Assembly: GCA_000827265.1 (NCBI GenBank)
Contig: KN834785.1
Coordinates: 146,945-210,944, forward strand
Length of the DNA: 64,000 nucleotides
Source: Collybiopsis luxurians FD-317 M1
Lineage: Eukaryota > Basidiomycota > Agaricomycetes > Agaricales > Omphalotaceae
Reading direction: 5' to 3'
Part shown: positions 10,566-23,784 of the stretch, piece after piece
Numbering within the stretch: position 1 is the stretch's first letter
How the letters are laid out: the number at the start of each line of letters is the position of its first letter
Position numbers and translations under genes: made by a program
The notes under the pieces: generated by a model
Told to the model about the DNA's origin: nothing
The model's database searches: none
What the model saw: the letters and a program-made list of their open reading frames with translations, nothing else

Positions 10566-13024
10566 GGGTGTTAACAAAGTAACTTTGATATTTCAAAGTC
10601 CACTTACTTTGCCTTACAAAAGTAACTTTAAGTTACTTAAGTTACTTAAGTTAACTTGTCGTGACAAAGTAACTTACAAGTTACTTAAAAGTTACTTTGT
10701 TGCAACAAAGTAACTTTTTTTTCCTGTGCTTGACAGCTAACTTGCTGAGTCTTGGCAAAATGTACTTTTCATTAAAACTTGTTTCAACCCATTTAACAAG
10801 TGCAATCTTGGATACATACTACCAGTAGTTAGGTATTTTGCATTGGTCATTAGGCATGTATGATTGAAATTGATGGCAATGGCTCTGAGGTCATCATCAA
10901 ACATTTTCATGTCATTGAAGACAAGATAAATGGCCTCCCATCATACAGATCAATCCTAGGTTGCAAAAATGTGGCAGGGCTTGAGCTTTAATGCTGCATT
11001 GAGGGGCCTGTAGGGCTAACAAATACATAAATATGATGGGTTTTATAGGCTCGGACCTCAAAATTCTTCTCCTCTCACATTCAAAGATGTTAAATTGGCT
11101 CCTTAATTTTTTCATTTATTATGTTAAGAACTCAACCATGATAAGAAGGGTGCAAAGTATTATGCAGCTGAAGTAGTGGCCTTGGCTGGCGATTCCACCA
11201 ATCTGACACTGTGCTGGCTCACTGGTAATATTTATGAATCTAATGAGAAGCCATTATCAGAAGTGCTGTCCCTGTCTCTTGGAGATGTATGGGATGCATA
11301 TAAAAACTTTTCCTCCCTGAGAATCTGGCATATATTCAATGACCTATTGCACTTTATGATAATGCACATGAATTAGTTGGATATGCTATCACTGAAGCAC
11401 TAGAAAAAGCACAAGCTAGTGTTATTCAAATAGTGACTAGTGCTCAACATCCTATAATGGCCTATTTCAAGGGTTGGATTGGTGAGAGGTTGAATAGTAG
11501 GCTAGCAGATTCCTTCCAGTATGACTGCCCTACATATGATCTCCTTCCTGGAGACTGATCTCTTTCTGCTGAAGCTCTAAGCAATACTCTTCCAGCCTCC
11601 ACCTTTAACTTGAACTTTGGAGGGGCACTAGTTTTCTTACCTATTAAATGAGTTCTCTGTGATTTAGTAATTCTCCAAGTGTATCTTAACTGGCCAGCTT
11701 CAGATGATGCTCAAATCTATCACCTAGTTCAAAAATTCAATGAGAATGAGCTTAAAACCTTTGGTCCAAAGTCTCCTGAGCATGGCTATCTATAACAGCA
11801 TCTCAGTTTCCTGGAAAGTGCATTAGCAGCATCTCAGGAATTGCATGATACATGTGTACCTCCTGTTTACACCAATCTTGATGGTTTCTCAACTTTACCA
11901 AGTTCAAAGTGTGTTAAGTTTCTTGGAAATATGGCACTTTTTGAGGATGGTGCTCAGGTTGTAACTGCACACTGTGCAGATGGATCACCATATGCTTGGG
12001 GTATAGGGCAGAATAATGATGATGTATTTACTCTAGCTGGAAGAGATCAGATTGCTTCATTTACACCTCCAACCAAGATTGTGCTAGTTTTACTGCTGGA
12101 TGCCCCAATGAAGACAAAAAGCATGAAAATGGATATAGACCAGGAATCATCCCCAACACCATCTCATCCTTATTCCCTGTGCTTGCATCCCACACATACA
12201 AACAAGTATCATGGCTCTGGCCCAGCCCCAGGGAAGTATTTGTTAGAGAAGGAGTCAGATGATTCTTGGGACAATCTGCAGTTTATTTCCAATCTCAAGC
12301 ACAAGAGAAGGAAGACAGAACAAGAAAATGATGACTTTGAGGAAATTCTAGAAGCAGCAGGCTGTTTTAACAGCCAGTAGCTCAAGGGAAAACATAAAAA
12401 TCAAATGCAAGGTGCAAGACAGGGTCAGGACAAACAGTGCTGCAAGTGAGCAGCATATTTACAATTGTTTTCTTTTTTTCCCTTCTGCTCAGGTTTGTAG
12501 GTACCTGAGAGAAGGATTACTATCACCTACGGACTGAGTTGAGATGTAGAATTATATGTACATGTAAAGTCTCAAGTAGTTTGTACTTTTCATGTGTTCC
12601 AGCCAACTTGTATGTAAATAGCTGTCCAACAGTGCATTAATGTAGATATATCAATATATGTGTTCAGACAGACCCTAGAATACATAAGGTATATGCCGTA
12701 GGCCATGTGTACTCTGATGCAGATTGTTCAGCTTACACCAAAGGATTCAAGGGCAGTCTCGGCATCCATGAGCTTTTAACTGATATAGGGCAGTGGCAGA
12801 ATGTCAGTATCATATTGGTAGTCAATTATATTCTCAATTAAAAGGTTCTGAAAGTGGAAGAAACATGCAAATGTGTCGAAAGTAAGTTTTAATGAGAGTA
12901 ACATTTTGCCGAGACTCAGTAAGTTAAGCTGTCAAGCGCAGGAAACAAAAGTTACTTGGACGTAACTTTCAAGTAACTTATATAAATTGAAAAAGTTACT
13001 TGAAAAGTAACTTTGCTCACACTC
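10566..13024. mobile_element. TIR DNA transposon TE1 inserted in bZIP copy 1
   Basis: The element begins GGGTGTTAACAAAGTAAC and ends GTTACTTTGCTCACACTC in inverted form, so the termini form imperfect inverted repeats. The flanks share GGATTCGTCT on both sides (10556-10565 and 13025-13034), and the uninterrupted bZIP copies contain this site once, so it is a target-site duplication of 8-10 bp. Subterminal regions are packed with AGTTACTT/AAGTAACT iterons, followed inwards by a shared block containing GACAGCTAACTTGC. An 8-bp duplication would fit hAT, and 9-10 bp would fit Mutator-like elements. I recognise no transposase, so the superfamily is left open. Confidence 0.75.
11115..12380 (+). pseudogene. 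Unrecognised decayed coding region inside TE1
   Basis: The plus strand shows protein-like sequence in one main direction. Short open stretches include KYYAAEVVALAGDSTN near 11155 and YAITEALEKAQASV near 11385, with stops at about 11558 and 11649. A 179-codon open frame follows at 11841-12380, with LFEDGAQVVTAHCADGSPY in its first third. Its C-terminus is acidic and Lys/Glu-rich with a possible nuclear signal (KHKRRKTEQEN). I do not recognise a transposase catalytic motif. It could be the remains of the element's own gene or captured host sequence. Confidence 0.4.
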
Positions 13025-14707
13025 GGATTCGTCTTCGCTGTCGTCTAGAGCAGGGTCCCTAAGGCCATTGCAGCGGAATGTGATCTTAGTGATGTCGCAG
13101 GTGCAGGAGGAGGATGAGTGCGGCGTCTTTGGGCATAGTGTTATTGCTATCATCTGCTATTAGAAGGGTAGTTTGAATACATAAATACCAGCTTTCCAAC
13201 GTAACACTCCCCACAGTTGGATAGATGTCGTGTACAGCCAGAGTCCATGTCCCGAGGACATCTGCAGCCTCCGAGTGGGTATTCGGTTGCGTTTCCAGGC
13301 TGATCTGGTCAAGAACAGCAGGTATTCTAATGGTTGTGCAATGTCCGCTTGTTGTGTTTGTTGCTGCCAGCTGTACACATCTATATGTGTGGGAAAAAAC
13401 TGAGAAAGATAAGATAACCAGATTAATGTCACATCGGACCCACCCAAACTAGGCTCGAGGCACTCGTCAAAAAAGCATTTATGAAGGGACGTAGGATGGT
13501 TATATCTGCTTCAATTTCAGTTCCTTAATTGGTCTATCCATATGTCCAACGATCGGAAACCTAATACTGAGGGCGCATCTACAAGCCCAGATGGATTTTA
13601 TCAGAACAACTACACCGAAAGACGATATACAATGCATGCGTATTCTCCTTTGACCCCTGCTTCTGCGTACCAATTCTTTTGCTAGTTCTTAACTGTCAAA
13701 TTCGAAAACCCACATCCTCCACACTAGGTGATTCCTCCCTACTCACACACTGACTCCTGCATTGGGCACTGCCAGAGGCGACTCTTTGCTCCAACTTATT
13801 TATACCTAACTGCCTGCATATCATTTACCTGCTGTCAGACTGAACGTGCTCCCCCTCCAAACTATCTGTATCGTACTCAACTCGATGTAACCTGCAACTA
13901 GTATCTCTGGTTCCACTTCCATAGTTTTGTTATTGCACCTGTCAAACAGCACACCCTTACCACAGGATACTTGCACACTCCAGTCAATGTCTTCTCAGTT
14001 TTCAATGTTTGGAGGTTGATGGTGTGAGCTTAGTTTGTTTAATTGGATCTTGGTTGAGAATGGCCACCTTATCGATGCAGTTACACAGGCTTTTGGACGC
14101 TAGCGTGGATTGAACAAAAGAGCGGTTACATGACAGGTCGTAACCCGGGTATTTGGGGGTAGAATCACTGTATGGTCAGTGATGGATTAGAGACATTGAC
14201 CAATCCTTGGGGATGTATTGGACAGTGCATATCCTATCCCTGTTCTCTATCTTCAGCATGTCAAGCTTTTCTTATTATAGATATCTGGAAATGATACATG
14301 ATATCCACTCCATTCATGTTAAACCCCTTAAGTCTCTTCTTGAGCTGACAACAACCGCCTCTTCGTTCCTCCTTGTATTCACACATCCTGTCGACCTATG
14401 TCCATCCTCAAATAAGCTCTTAGCCATTCATTGCCGTTCGGTTTGCCTAACCGTCATGACGTTTTCTGCCGCTTCAAAGCCAAAACCCTCCCAACGCTCT
14501 TACCTGCATTATTGTAACTCCGGTTTTTTGTGACATCCTCACTACGGGCTCGATCCACTCTCGCTTGTTTGTGGGCTTCTTTATTACGTCCACCATATAC
14601 CTGTCGTGGAGTTCATTCAGCCTGTATGTCTTTCAATACCCCACACCCCTTGTTGTCTGCTTCATATTCCGATACAAAGATTAGAATGAGAATGGAATAC
14701 CATATTC

Positions 14708-16632
14708 GAGTGTGCGCAAAGTAACTTTGCAAGTAACTTTTTTAATATAATTAAGTTACTTGAAAGTTACTTTTTTTTCCCGCGCTTGACAGCTAACTTG
14801 CCGAACCTCGGCAAAATTGACTTTTCATTAAAACTTAAATTCGTTTCATTAAAACACATTTTTGATGTATTGAATAAGATTATTGTCACTGTTTAAGCCT
14901 ATATTGTGAGAATAGAGCCATATTGGTAGTGAGTTAAATGACTTATATTGCTGAGACTGTAAGGCTTCACTCTCAATTCTCAATTGACCCATCAAATAAA
15001 CCTCTTTTTATTCTGGAAAAAATAAGTCAAGTGGTACAACGTTATGCTGTTTGATCAAGTGAATAATAACATCCATAAGCCACTAACATAAAATACTGAC
15101 AGTTTGTATACAGAATTCAGATCTTTATTAGCACCTGCACAAGCAAGGAAAGGTCACACACTTAGTGCATGACAACCATTGCACACAGAATATGAACTGA
15201 GCCACAAGCCTGCCTTTCCTCACAGTTGTTTTGGGTTCACTTGTGCCCTGCTTCATATGTTGTTGATATGAGTCATGACATTGGATTCACTCTTCGCTTC
15301 TTCATTTTTTACTCTCCAGGAGCATACATAGACTAATTAGACTCATCAGTGGTCCTGTGACTTCTGTATACATGTCAGATCCTGACTTAGTGTCCAAGTA
15401 CAAGGCATGGAAATCATAGGCTAGGGGATTTTTAAGTTCTGACTTTGCAGTACTGAGGCAGTGGTTGCAAAAACACTCTGCTATAAGTGGCTTATTTATG
15501 AAATTCAATTTCATGTGCCATGATGGGCAAGATTGGTAAATATACAATCATTAACATATTATACTGCTGGGAGACTAACTGAAAGACTGGCAACAAGACC
15601 CAAATAACATTGCTTACACAGCAACTGGCTCTAATTTGCCATTGGTGCAAGACCTTGAAAATGGTCACATTTGCTTCTGATGATATGNNNNNNNNNNNNN
15701 NNNNNNNNNNNNNNNNNNNNNNNNNNNNNNNNNNNNNNNNNNNNNNNNNNNNNNNNNNNNNNNNNNNNNNNNNNNNNNNNNNNNNNNNNNNNNNNNNNNN
15801 NNNNNNNNNNNNNNNNNNNNNNNNNNNNNNNNNNNNNNNNNNNNNNNNNNNNNNNNNNNNNNNNNNNNNNNNNNNNNNNNNNNNNNNNNNNNNNNNNNNN
15901 NNNNNNNNNNNNNNNNNNNNNNNNNNNNNNNNNNNNNNNNNNNNNNNNNNNNNNNNNNNNNNNNNNNNNNNNNNNNNNNNNNNNNNNNNNNNNNNNNNNN
16001 NNNNNNNNNNNNNNNNNNNNNNNNNNNNNNNNNNNNNNNNNNNNNNNNNNNNNNNNNNNNNNNNNNNNNNNNNNNNNNNNNNNNNNNNNNNNNNNNNNNN
16101 NNNNNNNNNNNNNNNNNNNNNNNNNNNNNNNNNNNNNNNNNNNNNNNNNNNNNNNNNNNNNNNNNNNNNNNNNNNNNNNNNNNNNNNNNNNNNNNNNNNN
16201 NNNNNNNNNNNNNNNNNNNNNNNNNNNNNNNNNNNNNNNNNNNNNNNNNNNNNNNNNNNNNNACACTTTATGCTGATGGCTCACTATGTATGCTTTAATG
16301 ATACAAAGGCAAATTCAGTCAAACTTGCAATATTGGGCATTTAATTCATCCATGTCACTCATATGACATTGAGATTCAAAGAATTCTTCCACAGAGATGC
16401 TTTAACAACAATAAAAACATGTGTAATATGTCAAAAGCAAGTTTTAATGAGACTTACATTCTGCCGAGGCTCGGCAAGTTAGCTGTCAAGCGCGGGAAAA
16501 AAAAGTAACTTAAGTAACTTTAAAGTAACTTTGTCGCGACAAGTTAACTTAAGTTACCCAAGTAACTTAAAGTTACTTTTGTAAGGCAAAGTTAGCGGAG
16601 TTTGAAATAATAAAGTTACTTTGTTAACACCC
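14708..16632. mobile_element. TIR DNA transposon TE2 (same family as TE1)
   Basis: It begins GAGTGTGCGCAAAGTAAC and ends AAAGTTACTTTGTTAACACCC, the same two terminal types as TE1. The flanks carry ACCATATTC on both sides (14699-14707 and 16633-16641), a target-site duplication of 8-10 bp; the uninterrupted site exists near 28540 as CCATATTTGGCGC. Iterons of AGTTACTT and the GACAGCTAACTTGC block are shared with TE1. The interior shows no coding region matching TE1, but 575 bases are unknown, so autonomy cannot be judged. Confidence 0.75.
15688..16262. other. Assembly gap (575 N)
   Basis: A run of 575 undetermined bases inside TE2. Open frames spanning it are artefacts of translated N. The gap probably reflects the repeat content of the locus, so copy number and order around unit B deserve caution. 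Confidence 0.99.
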
Positions 16633-18186
16633 ACCATATTCGGCACTAGCATAGGCGCGGGAGTAAGCATTGACCGACTCGGAGTGTATTCTAGTTATCA
16701 GAATGCAGTTTTGGCCTGTTTCAGCCTGATTCTTATTCCTCACATTTTGTTAGATTAAATTAGCATGTACATGAAGCACCCAGAGAGCTCGGAAGCAATG
16801 TAAGTTGGTGTACCAGAGGGTGTGGTGGCATTTGGGGATTGGAGGCATGTGGGGTACATGTTGCCGAAGTTCATACACCTTATCACTCCCTATCTCCTTC
16901 CATTATGTATAGGTGATGCTCCTGATACACAACACTTCTCACTTCTATATCCAGTTTGAAGGTGGGAATAGATAGGTCGGAATGTCTCCGAGGGAAAATG
17001 GCAAAAATACTTCGACTTGGTAGAGCATCTCATATACCGATGAGACCGAATACTACACTTCTACCATGGATGAAATCCTGCAGCCTATGCACCTTTCTGC
17101 CTACCAGAACAGAAAGTTAATCAGAGGGTCGTTCTCTTCTGTCCGTGAACATCGCCGTAGAAGGATGCACAAGATTTAATCTACGATAACGACTGTATAA
17201 CCGATTCCCAGTAATTTGTTCCGGTGGGAAGGATGCGTTAAGGAAGTAAGTATATTGAAGAAAGCAATTGTGTGATGCGTAGTTTGAATCATTGCATATG
17301 GTCAGCGACGAATTAGTGGTATCGGCCAATCTTTGTTGGGAGATGTCTTAGACAGGTGCGTATTCCAATTTCTTGTGCCCTATCTCCAGTATGCCAAGCC
17401 TTTATTTCTAGATTTATCTGGATCCGACAAATATAATCCACCCGCTTGTGTTGAAACTAACTCGAATTTTGCCCAAGACTCACAGTGACTGTCTTTTTGT
17501 CCTTCCCTGCACTCACGCTGATCATCTTCTTAAGCAATTGACAACCTCCAATAAGTGTGTAAACCTTCATTGCTGTTCTTCACTTTGCCCGGCTCTCCCA
17601 ATCGTTTCCCACCTCGAAGCCAAATCCTCCACTGCTCACCTCGAGTCGACATTCACAGCATGCCCTTTTGACCATTGTCGCTCCAGTTAAATATAATGCA
17701 AGCTCGATCCACGGCCAATCGCACCTCTATAAGCATTCGAACAGTGGCAATAAATAAATTTGGTTGGAATGCTTTTGAGGTCAAGGCCCTTCAATCTTAT
17801 TCACGCCTGGGCTGTACTGATAATAGCGAATGGACCACTTCTATATACAATTAGAGAGCCTATGGGGACCCCTTATGGCAACCAGAACAGGAATCACTCC
17901 TCGCTTTCTGCTGTCTACTAGCAATACAATGACACCTGTGTACCCTATGCCCAGTAACGTGTGCCGGTGGGAAGCAAGGACGGAAGTATATTAATTACTT
18001 ACATGGCACGGGGCAAGATCATCTAGACGCCTGTGTGTTTGAGAGTGACAGGATGCTTGCACTTTGTGATAGCTATTTAATTTCAGTTTGCACATGATCA
18101 TTCTTCCTATCACCTGCCGCGGATGCAATATATATATATAGCGATGACTTCAGCCATCCCCTTCTTCTTTCAGTTCCACCACCATT

Positions 18187-18612
18187 ATGGCCGAACATTC
18201 TGCAAACAACACTAGCGAGATCAATTTGAATGACCTTCTCCTTCCACCCTCTACTGGAGGCTCCCCACCCATTCACACTCTTCTGGAAGTTGGGGAGAGT
18301 CATATTGAAGAGGCATTGGAGCATTTTCCAATCTTGATGAGGCCTGAAGGCACAGTTAACAAAACAGGAACCAGTATGGCACTAGAGGAAGATGTCAAAC
18401 AAGTTTCTACACCAGTTGGTGACAAACTTCCGGACCATGCAGAGAAAGGTGTCAACACGAATGAGCTTCCTGCTGGTAAGTGGAAGGTGGATGACCCAAA
18501 CCAAAAAGGTCGACAACGCTGACAAAGCTATCTTTTAAGGCAATCAAGGTGCAGCAAACAGAAACAGTAGTCAGAATTTTTCTCATAATTCTGGAGAGGA
18601 ACATGCTTCGAT
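18187..18612 (+). pseudogene. DUF6535 gene, 5' fragment
   Basis: An intact exon 1 (18187-18475, starting MAEHSANNTSEINL) is followed by a GT-AG intron and the first 70 or so bases of exon 2 (from 18540). It then breaks at about 18612. The sequence after the break is upstream-spacer DNA, equivalent to the DNA that begins near 16688. Thus [spacer plus gene start] was duplicated in tandem with a period of about 1.93 kb, leaving this orphan start and a complete gene (copy B) downstream. The promoter-proximal region is preserved, including a TATA-like run near 18130-18140, so transcription from it is possible. Confidence 0.88.
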
Positions 18613-20109
18613 GACCCCAGTGTATCTTAGTTATCGGAATGCAGTTTTGGCCTGTTTCAGCCTAATTCCTATTGCTCGCACTATATTGGATTAAATTAGC
18701 ATGTATATGAGGCACCCGGAGAGCTCGGAAGTAATGTAAGTTGGTGTACCACAGGGCATGGTGGCGTTTGGAGATCGGAGGAATGTGGGGTACATGTTGC
18801 CGAAGTTCATACACCTTATCACTCCCTATCCTCTTCCATTACACATAGATGATGCTCCTGATACACAACCCTTCTCACTTCTATATCCAGGTTGAAGGTG
18901 GGAATAGATAGGTCGGAGTGTCTCCGAGGGAAAATGGCAAGAATACTTCTTCGATTTTGTAGAGCATTTCATATACCAATGAGACCGAATACTACACTTC
19001 TACTATTGACGAAATCCTCCAGCATATGCACCTTTCGACCTACCAGCAAAGAAAGTCAATGAGCCACATGTCGTTCTCTTCTGTCCGTGAACGTCGCGTA
19101 GACGGATGCACGAGATTTGATCTATGATAACGACTGTATAACCTATGCCTAGTAACTTGTGCCAGTGGGAAGGAGGCGTTAAGGCAGTAAATATATTGAA
19201 GAAAGCGATTGCGTGACGCGTAGTTTGAATCGGTCAGCGATGAATTAGTGGTATCGACCAATCTTTGGGAGATGTGTTCGACAGGTGTGTATCTTGTGTC
19301 CTATCTCCAGTATACCAAGTCGTTATTACTAGATTTAACTGGATCTGACAAATTGACTCCACCCACTAGTGTTAAAGCTCACTCGAATTTCGCCGAAGGC
19401 TCACAAGGTCCAGTTTTTCGTCCTTCCCTGCACTCACTCTGGTCACCTTCTTTACCAATTCACACCCTCCAATAACTGCGTAAACCTTCATTGCCGTTCT
19501 TCACTTTGCCCAGCTCTCCCACTTGTATTCCACCTCGAAACCAAATCCTCAACTGCTCACCTTCGACATTCACAGCATGCACTTTTGACCATTGTCGCTC
19601 TAGTTCAACATAACGCAAGCTCAATACACGGCTACTCGCACTTCTATAAACATTCAAACAGTGGCAATAAATTTAGTTGGAATGCTTTTGAGGCTAAGGC
19701 ACTACAATCTTATTCACGCCTGGTCTGGACTGATAATAGCGAATGCACCACTTCTATATACAATTGAAGAGCCTATGGGGACCCCTTATGGCAACCAGAA
19801 CAGAAATCACTTCCCGCTTTCTGCCGTTAACTAACAATAGACAAGGTTTGATTTACAATGATGCCTGTATACCCTATGCCTAGTAACTTGTGCCGGTGGG
19901 AAGCAAGGACGGAAGTACATCAATTACATGACACGATGCAAGATCATCTGGACACCTGCTAGTTTGAGAGTGACAGAATGCTTGCACGTTGCAGTAGATA
20001 TTTAATTTCAGTTTGCAGATGATCATACTTTCTATCACCTGCCGCAGATGCAATATATATTTAGTGTTGACTTCAGCCATTCCCTTCTTCTTTCAGTTCC
20101 ACCACCACC
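18613..20109. repeat. Second copy of the upstream spacer before DUF6535 copy B
   Basis: A tandem repeat of about 16688-18186 at high identity. Apart from the TATA-like stretch (20051-20060) and pyrimidine tract just before the copy B start codon, no functional element or gene is evident. Confidence 0.75.
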
Positions 20110-23100
20110 ATGGCCGAACATTCTGCAAACAACAGCTGCGAAATCAACCTGAATGACCTTGGCCTTCCTCCGTCTACTGGAGGTTCCCCAGCCATGCACA
20201 CGCTTCCGGAAGTTAGGGAGAGTCATATTGAGGGGAGTCACATTGAGGAGGCATTGGAGCATTTTCCAATCTTCATGAGGCCTGAAGACACAGTTAACAA
20301 AAGAGGAGCCATTGATACACCGGAGGAAGTTTCAACACCAATTGGTGACAAACTTCCGGATCATGCAGAAAAAGGTGTCAACACGAATGAGCTTCCTGCT
20401 GGTGAGTGGAAGGGGGATAACTCAAACCCAAAAGGTGGACAATGCTGACAAAGTTATCTTTTAAGGCAATCAAAATGTGGCAAACAAACACAGTAGTCAA
20501 AATTTTTCCTGTAATTTTGGAGAGGAACATGCTTCTACTCCAAAAGTGGAGAATGATCCGGGGAGAAAGAAGCACCAGTGCTGCTGCTGCCCTTGCACTG
20601 AAGAAGATAGCAATGAGGAGATTCCAGTGGACACTGGTGGCCATGGGATTACTTCTGCGAAACCCATTAAAAAACCCTTTTATGGAACTCGATCTCCACC
20701 ACAACTTGGAGGTGTGTAACACTATTCACAAGGATCCTGTAGAGGGTGCTCACTTATTCTTTAATATTTTACTACATATCTCTAGGTGGAGACAAATATG
20801 ATTATGAGAAGATCTATGCTGATGATCCATTGTATGAGGAACTTGCTCCCAATGCAAGGGTTTGGAAGGTATATAATGATGAGATGGACAAGCTTGATAG
20901 TGACAGAGTTGAAGATTGGAGAGATGGCCTGGATGCCCTTTTAGTCTTGGTACATTCTTTCCTTGGAATTGCTCTGGAAATACATTAATCTGGGATGATC
21001 TAGGGTGGCCTGTTCTCTGCTGTGCTCACCACATTTGTGGTTGAAACTTCTGGAAGACTTGATTTTGATTGGGGAGAAGTCAGTGCAAATCTTTTAGCTG
21101 AATCAGTGGCTTTGCAAAGGGCTGCAATGAATGGGACTCCAGCCAGTGAAGTAGCCCCCTCTCTATTAACACCAACATCAAAGTTTCATGCACAACCACT
21201 TGATGTTGCATTAAATATTCTGTGGTTTATTAGTCTTGTTCTCAGTCTTGGGACTGCTCTCAGTGCTGTAGTGGCCAAGCAGTGGATCCATCAGTATATA
21301 GCTGTTCCCACTGGAACCCCTGAAGAGAGAGCACGGATCCGTCACTTCAGATTCATGGGTCTGGAAAAGTGGCATATGTCCCTGATTATTGGCCTACTGC
21401 CTATGTTCATCCATCTGTCTATAGCAATCTTCTTTTTAGGACTGCTTCTATTTCTTCATGAACTACACCTGGCAATTGCTGTGATAGTTGATGTTCTGAC
21501 AATCACACTCTTGATTATTTACCTTGCTAGTAATTTGCTTCCAGTGTGGCATTTGGACTGTCCATATAAGACCCCACTTACTTCATTACTATTTTCATTA
21601 ATCCTAAAGGTGGTCTATGCTTCTGCTTCAGATAAAGAGAATGAAATGACCCCAGCAGCATCGGAACAATCCAGTAGTGCTGCAGACTCTGCTACAGACA
21701 TTCAAGAATCACTCTGGAGTATCAAGAGGATTAAGACCATTATTCCCTTAATGTACCAGAAACTGGCCTCCTTTATCTCCTTTATAGGACCAAAATGGGT
21801 AATTGGGTTCCCAAAAGGTATCAATCCAAGCACAAAATATGTATTAAATGATATGGAAATTGGTTATATTGGACATAACTTCAAAGATCTGAAAATGGAT
21901 CTCCATGGATTGCTCTGGCTTATTCAGTCATCCACAAATTTATCTGCTAAAAATATAGCACTGGATGCATTGAGTAATCTAGATCTTGACAGGAGGGCTG
22001 ACATCCGTGAATTGTCGGGAGCACACAGTTTTGAGCTGGAGGAAGAGATTGACAAACGATGTAACAAGCTGGAAGAGAAAATTGATCAACCCCTGGCCTT
22101 TATAAGAGGGTATCGTACCAAAAAGCATTCAAAATTTAGTCATAGAGTATATGCTTTTCCCATTCCATCTCCATCCTTATCTTCCTCATTTATTGTAACA
22201 TCCACTTGGGATACTCAAACAATTACGCAGTTTATCACTGCAGTAGTTGAAACTGATCCATATGGAAATACTATTCAGCATGAGCCTTTCTTGTGGGATA
22301 TGTGGTTTTTCACCTCCCTGGCAACATTTCTGCATAGTCTTGATTCCCATAACCCGGAGTTTGTCTTCAATAAATTGGTACTCTTGGCCAGTACTCATAA
22401 ACCCGAAAGCCATCCTCCAACTGAACAAACTCAGAATTGGCCTTTGCTTTATTCAAAAAAGAGAGCAATCAGAGGGCAAAGGAATGATGCTGAAATATTT
22501 GAACCACATTTCACTCAACCTTGTAGCATCAATACATATTTTGAAATGTTTGCCTCAGAGCAACTTTACAGTGCACTCATAACCTATGTTACCAAACACT
22601 ATGGAATATCTCTAAAATCTTATCAGAAAAACACTCCAACCCATCTTCAACTCCTTGACCTCATAGTCAGCAATGATAAAATGTGGACAGAATATCCTCA
22701 TGTTGTATATTCATCACTTGCAACCATGGGAGAATATGCTACAAGCTGGTTGTACTGGAAGCCACTTGATGAAGCAGATTTGAAATCTGAACAAGAACTT
22801 CTTTTGAACACTGTCATTAAATGCTTTGACTCTGACACATTTTGGGAGTCTTCAGCAAATGTGCCAGATGAAAATGTTGGACCTGGTACCTCGTCCCCAC
22901 AAATAACAGAAATTTTTGCAACCCTTGCTTTTGCACTTGAAGGAGACCGGGAGGGAACTAGTAGAGATTTGATTTCTCCCCAGCTCGCAAACAAATTTAT
23001 CAAAAAATGCACAAGTGCAATAGAGCAAGGACATCGGCATTATTCCATTAACTGGTTATTAAGGGCACTGCTTGATCACATTCTTCTTCCCATAGATGGG

Positions 23101-23784
23101 GTCTGGACTGATACTGTATGGAATCAGCTATTAGAAAGCAACATACCTCCAGAAGTAATAGCCTATGTGCCACTGTCAGGATTTGAAGATGTCTTAAAAT
23201 CTTTGGTAGAAACAAACTATGAATTATTCAGTAAAGTCATGGACTATTTTTCTAGCAGTGGATCCCTGGAGAGATTCTGCGCTCAGTCACTAGGCTCCTA
23301 TTCAGCCACAAGAATAAGCTTTTTCCTTGCTCAGTTGAATGCTCAATCAGAATATGTAATTCCAAAAGAGAGATGGCGGGAATGCATTTTGACATTGTCT
23401 CAGGACAACTTCAAATATGATGACGCGGGCTATTTATTTAGCAAACAAGAGTTCATAATCAATCTTCCAGAATTCAAAACATTTATTGAAAATGGTTGCA
23501 ATGGGCCTAAATCTGGAGATAGGGATTATAATCTTCTTCCTGAGCCTGTGTCACCAGTGAGACTTGACTTGGAGATGGCTTCTGAGGGAAAGAATGAAAT
23601 ACCTGGTGAATCCAATTCTGAGCCGGAAGACTCCGAAGCTATGGGATGGTGGAGCAGAGTAAGAAGCATCTTACCCAGATTGATGCAAATAGTGAAATTT
23701 TTTCAAAAGCCAGTCCAAGGGGGGGATATTGAGAAGGCCGTAGTACCTGATCCATCTGCAGTAAATGAGTCAGAAGGTGTCTGA
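20110..23784 (+). CDS. DUF6535 membrane protein, copy B
   Basis: Four exons give 1160 aa: 20110-20401, 20466-20711, 20786-20949 and 21004-23784, all GT-AG and in frame. The N-terminal 180 residues look disordered and include a Cys cluster (QCCCCPC) in exon 2. The DUF6535 domain follows at about residues 205-415, with WKVYNDEMDKLDSDRVEDW and then a hydrophobic turn GGLFSAVLTTF. A helix at about 302-325 and a long hydrophobic stretch at about 360-415 follow, giving roughly four membrane segments. The remaining 740 residues are helical with no family I recognise. The middle cassette (about 22015-22560) is the type shared with copy E. The start is chosen because CCACCATGG context, TATA-like box and pyrimidine tract precede it in every copy. 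The cellular role of DUF6535 proteins is unknown to me; I infer an integral membrane protein. Confidence 0.88.

Larger units (their letters stand above)
9269..13140 (+). pseudogene. bZIP pseudogene, copy 1 (split by a DNA transposon)
   Basis: It starts with an ATG equivalent to 52329 of the intact gene and reads MLVDIPVQMPP, then stops after about 78 codons at 9502. Exon 1 lacks the roughly 430 bp that encode the FFNFLDEEM to KKMASPP part of the intact protein. The basic region, a short intron and the zipper follow in broken frames to about 10565. A 2.46-kb transposon interrupts the DED(S) region of exon 2, which resumes at 13025 and ends at about 13140. Unlike copies 2-4 it lacks the nested duplication of the exon 1 start, so it branches outside those three. 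Confidence 0.8.
13141..18186. repeat. Unit B upstream spacer, first part (contains TE2)
   Basis: Homologous to the upstream spacers of units C-E, interrupted by transposon TE2 at 14708-16632. Within it, about 14200-14700 and about 17330-17800 are themselves distant copies of each other, as in the other units. No gene was found. The last part (about 16690-18186) was duplicated again at 18617-20109. Confidence 0.65.

Noticed and set aside
15610..16344. Long open frames across the gap (both strands)
   Set aside because: They consist of translated N; only a few real codons flank the gap.
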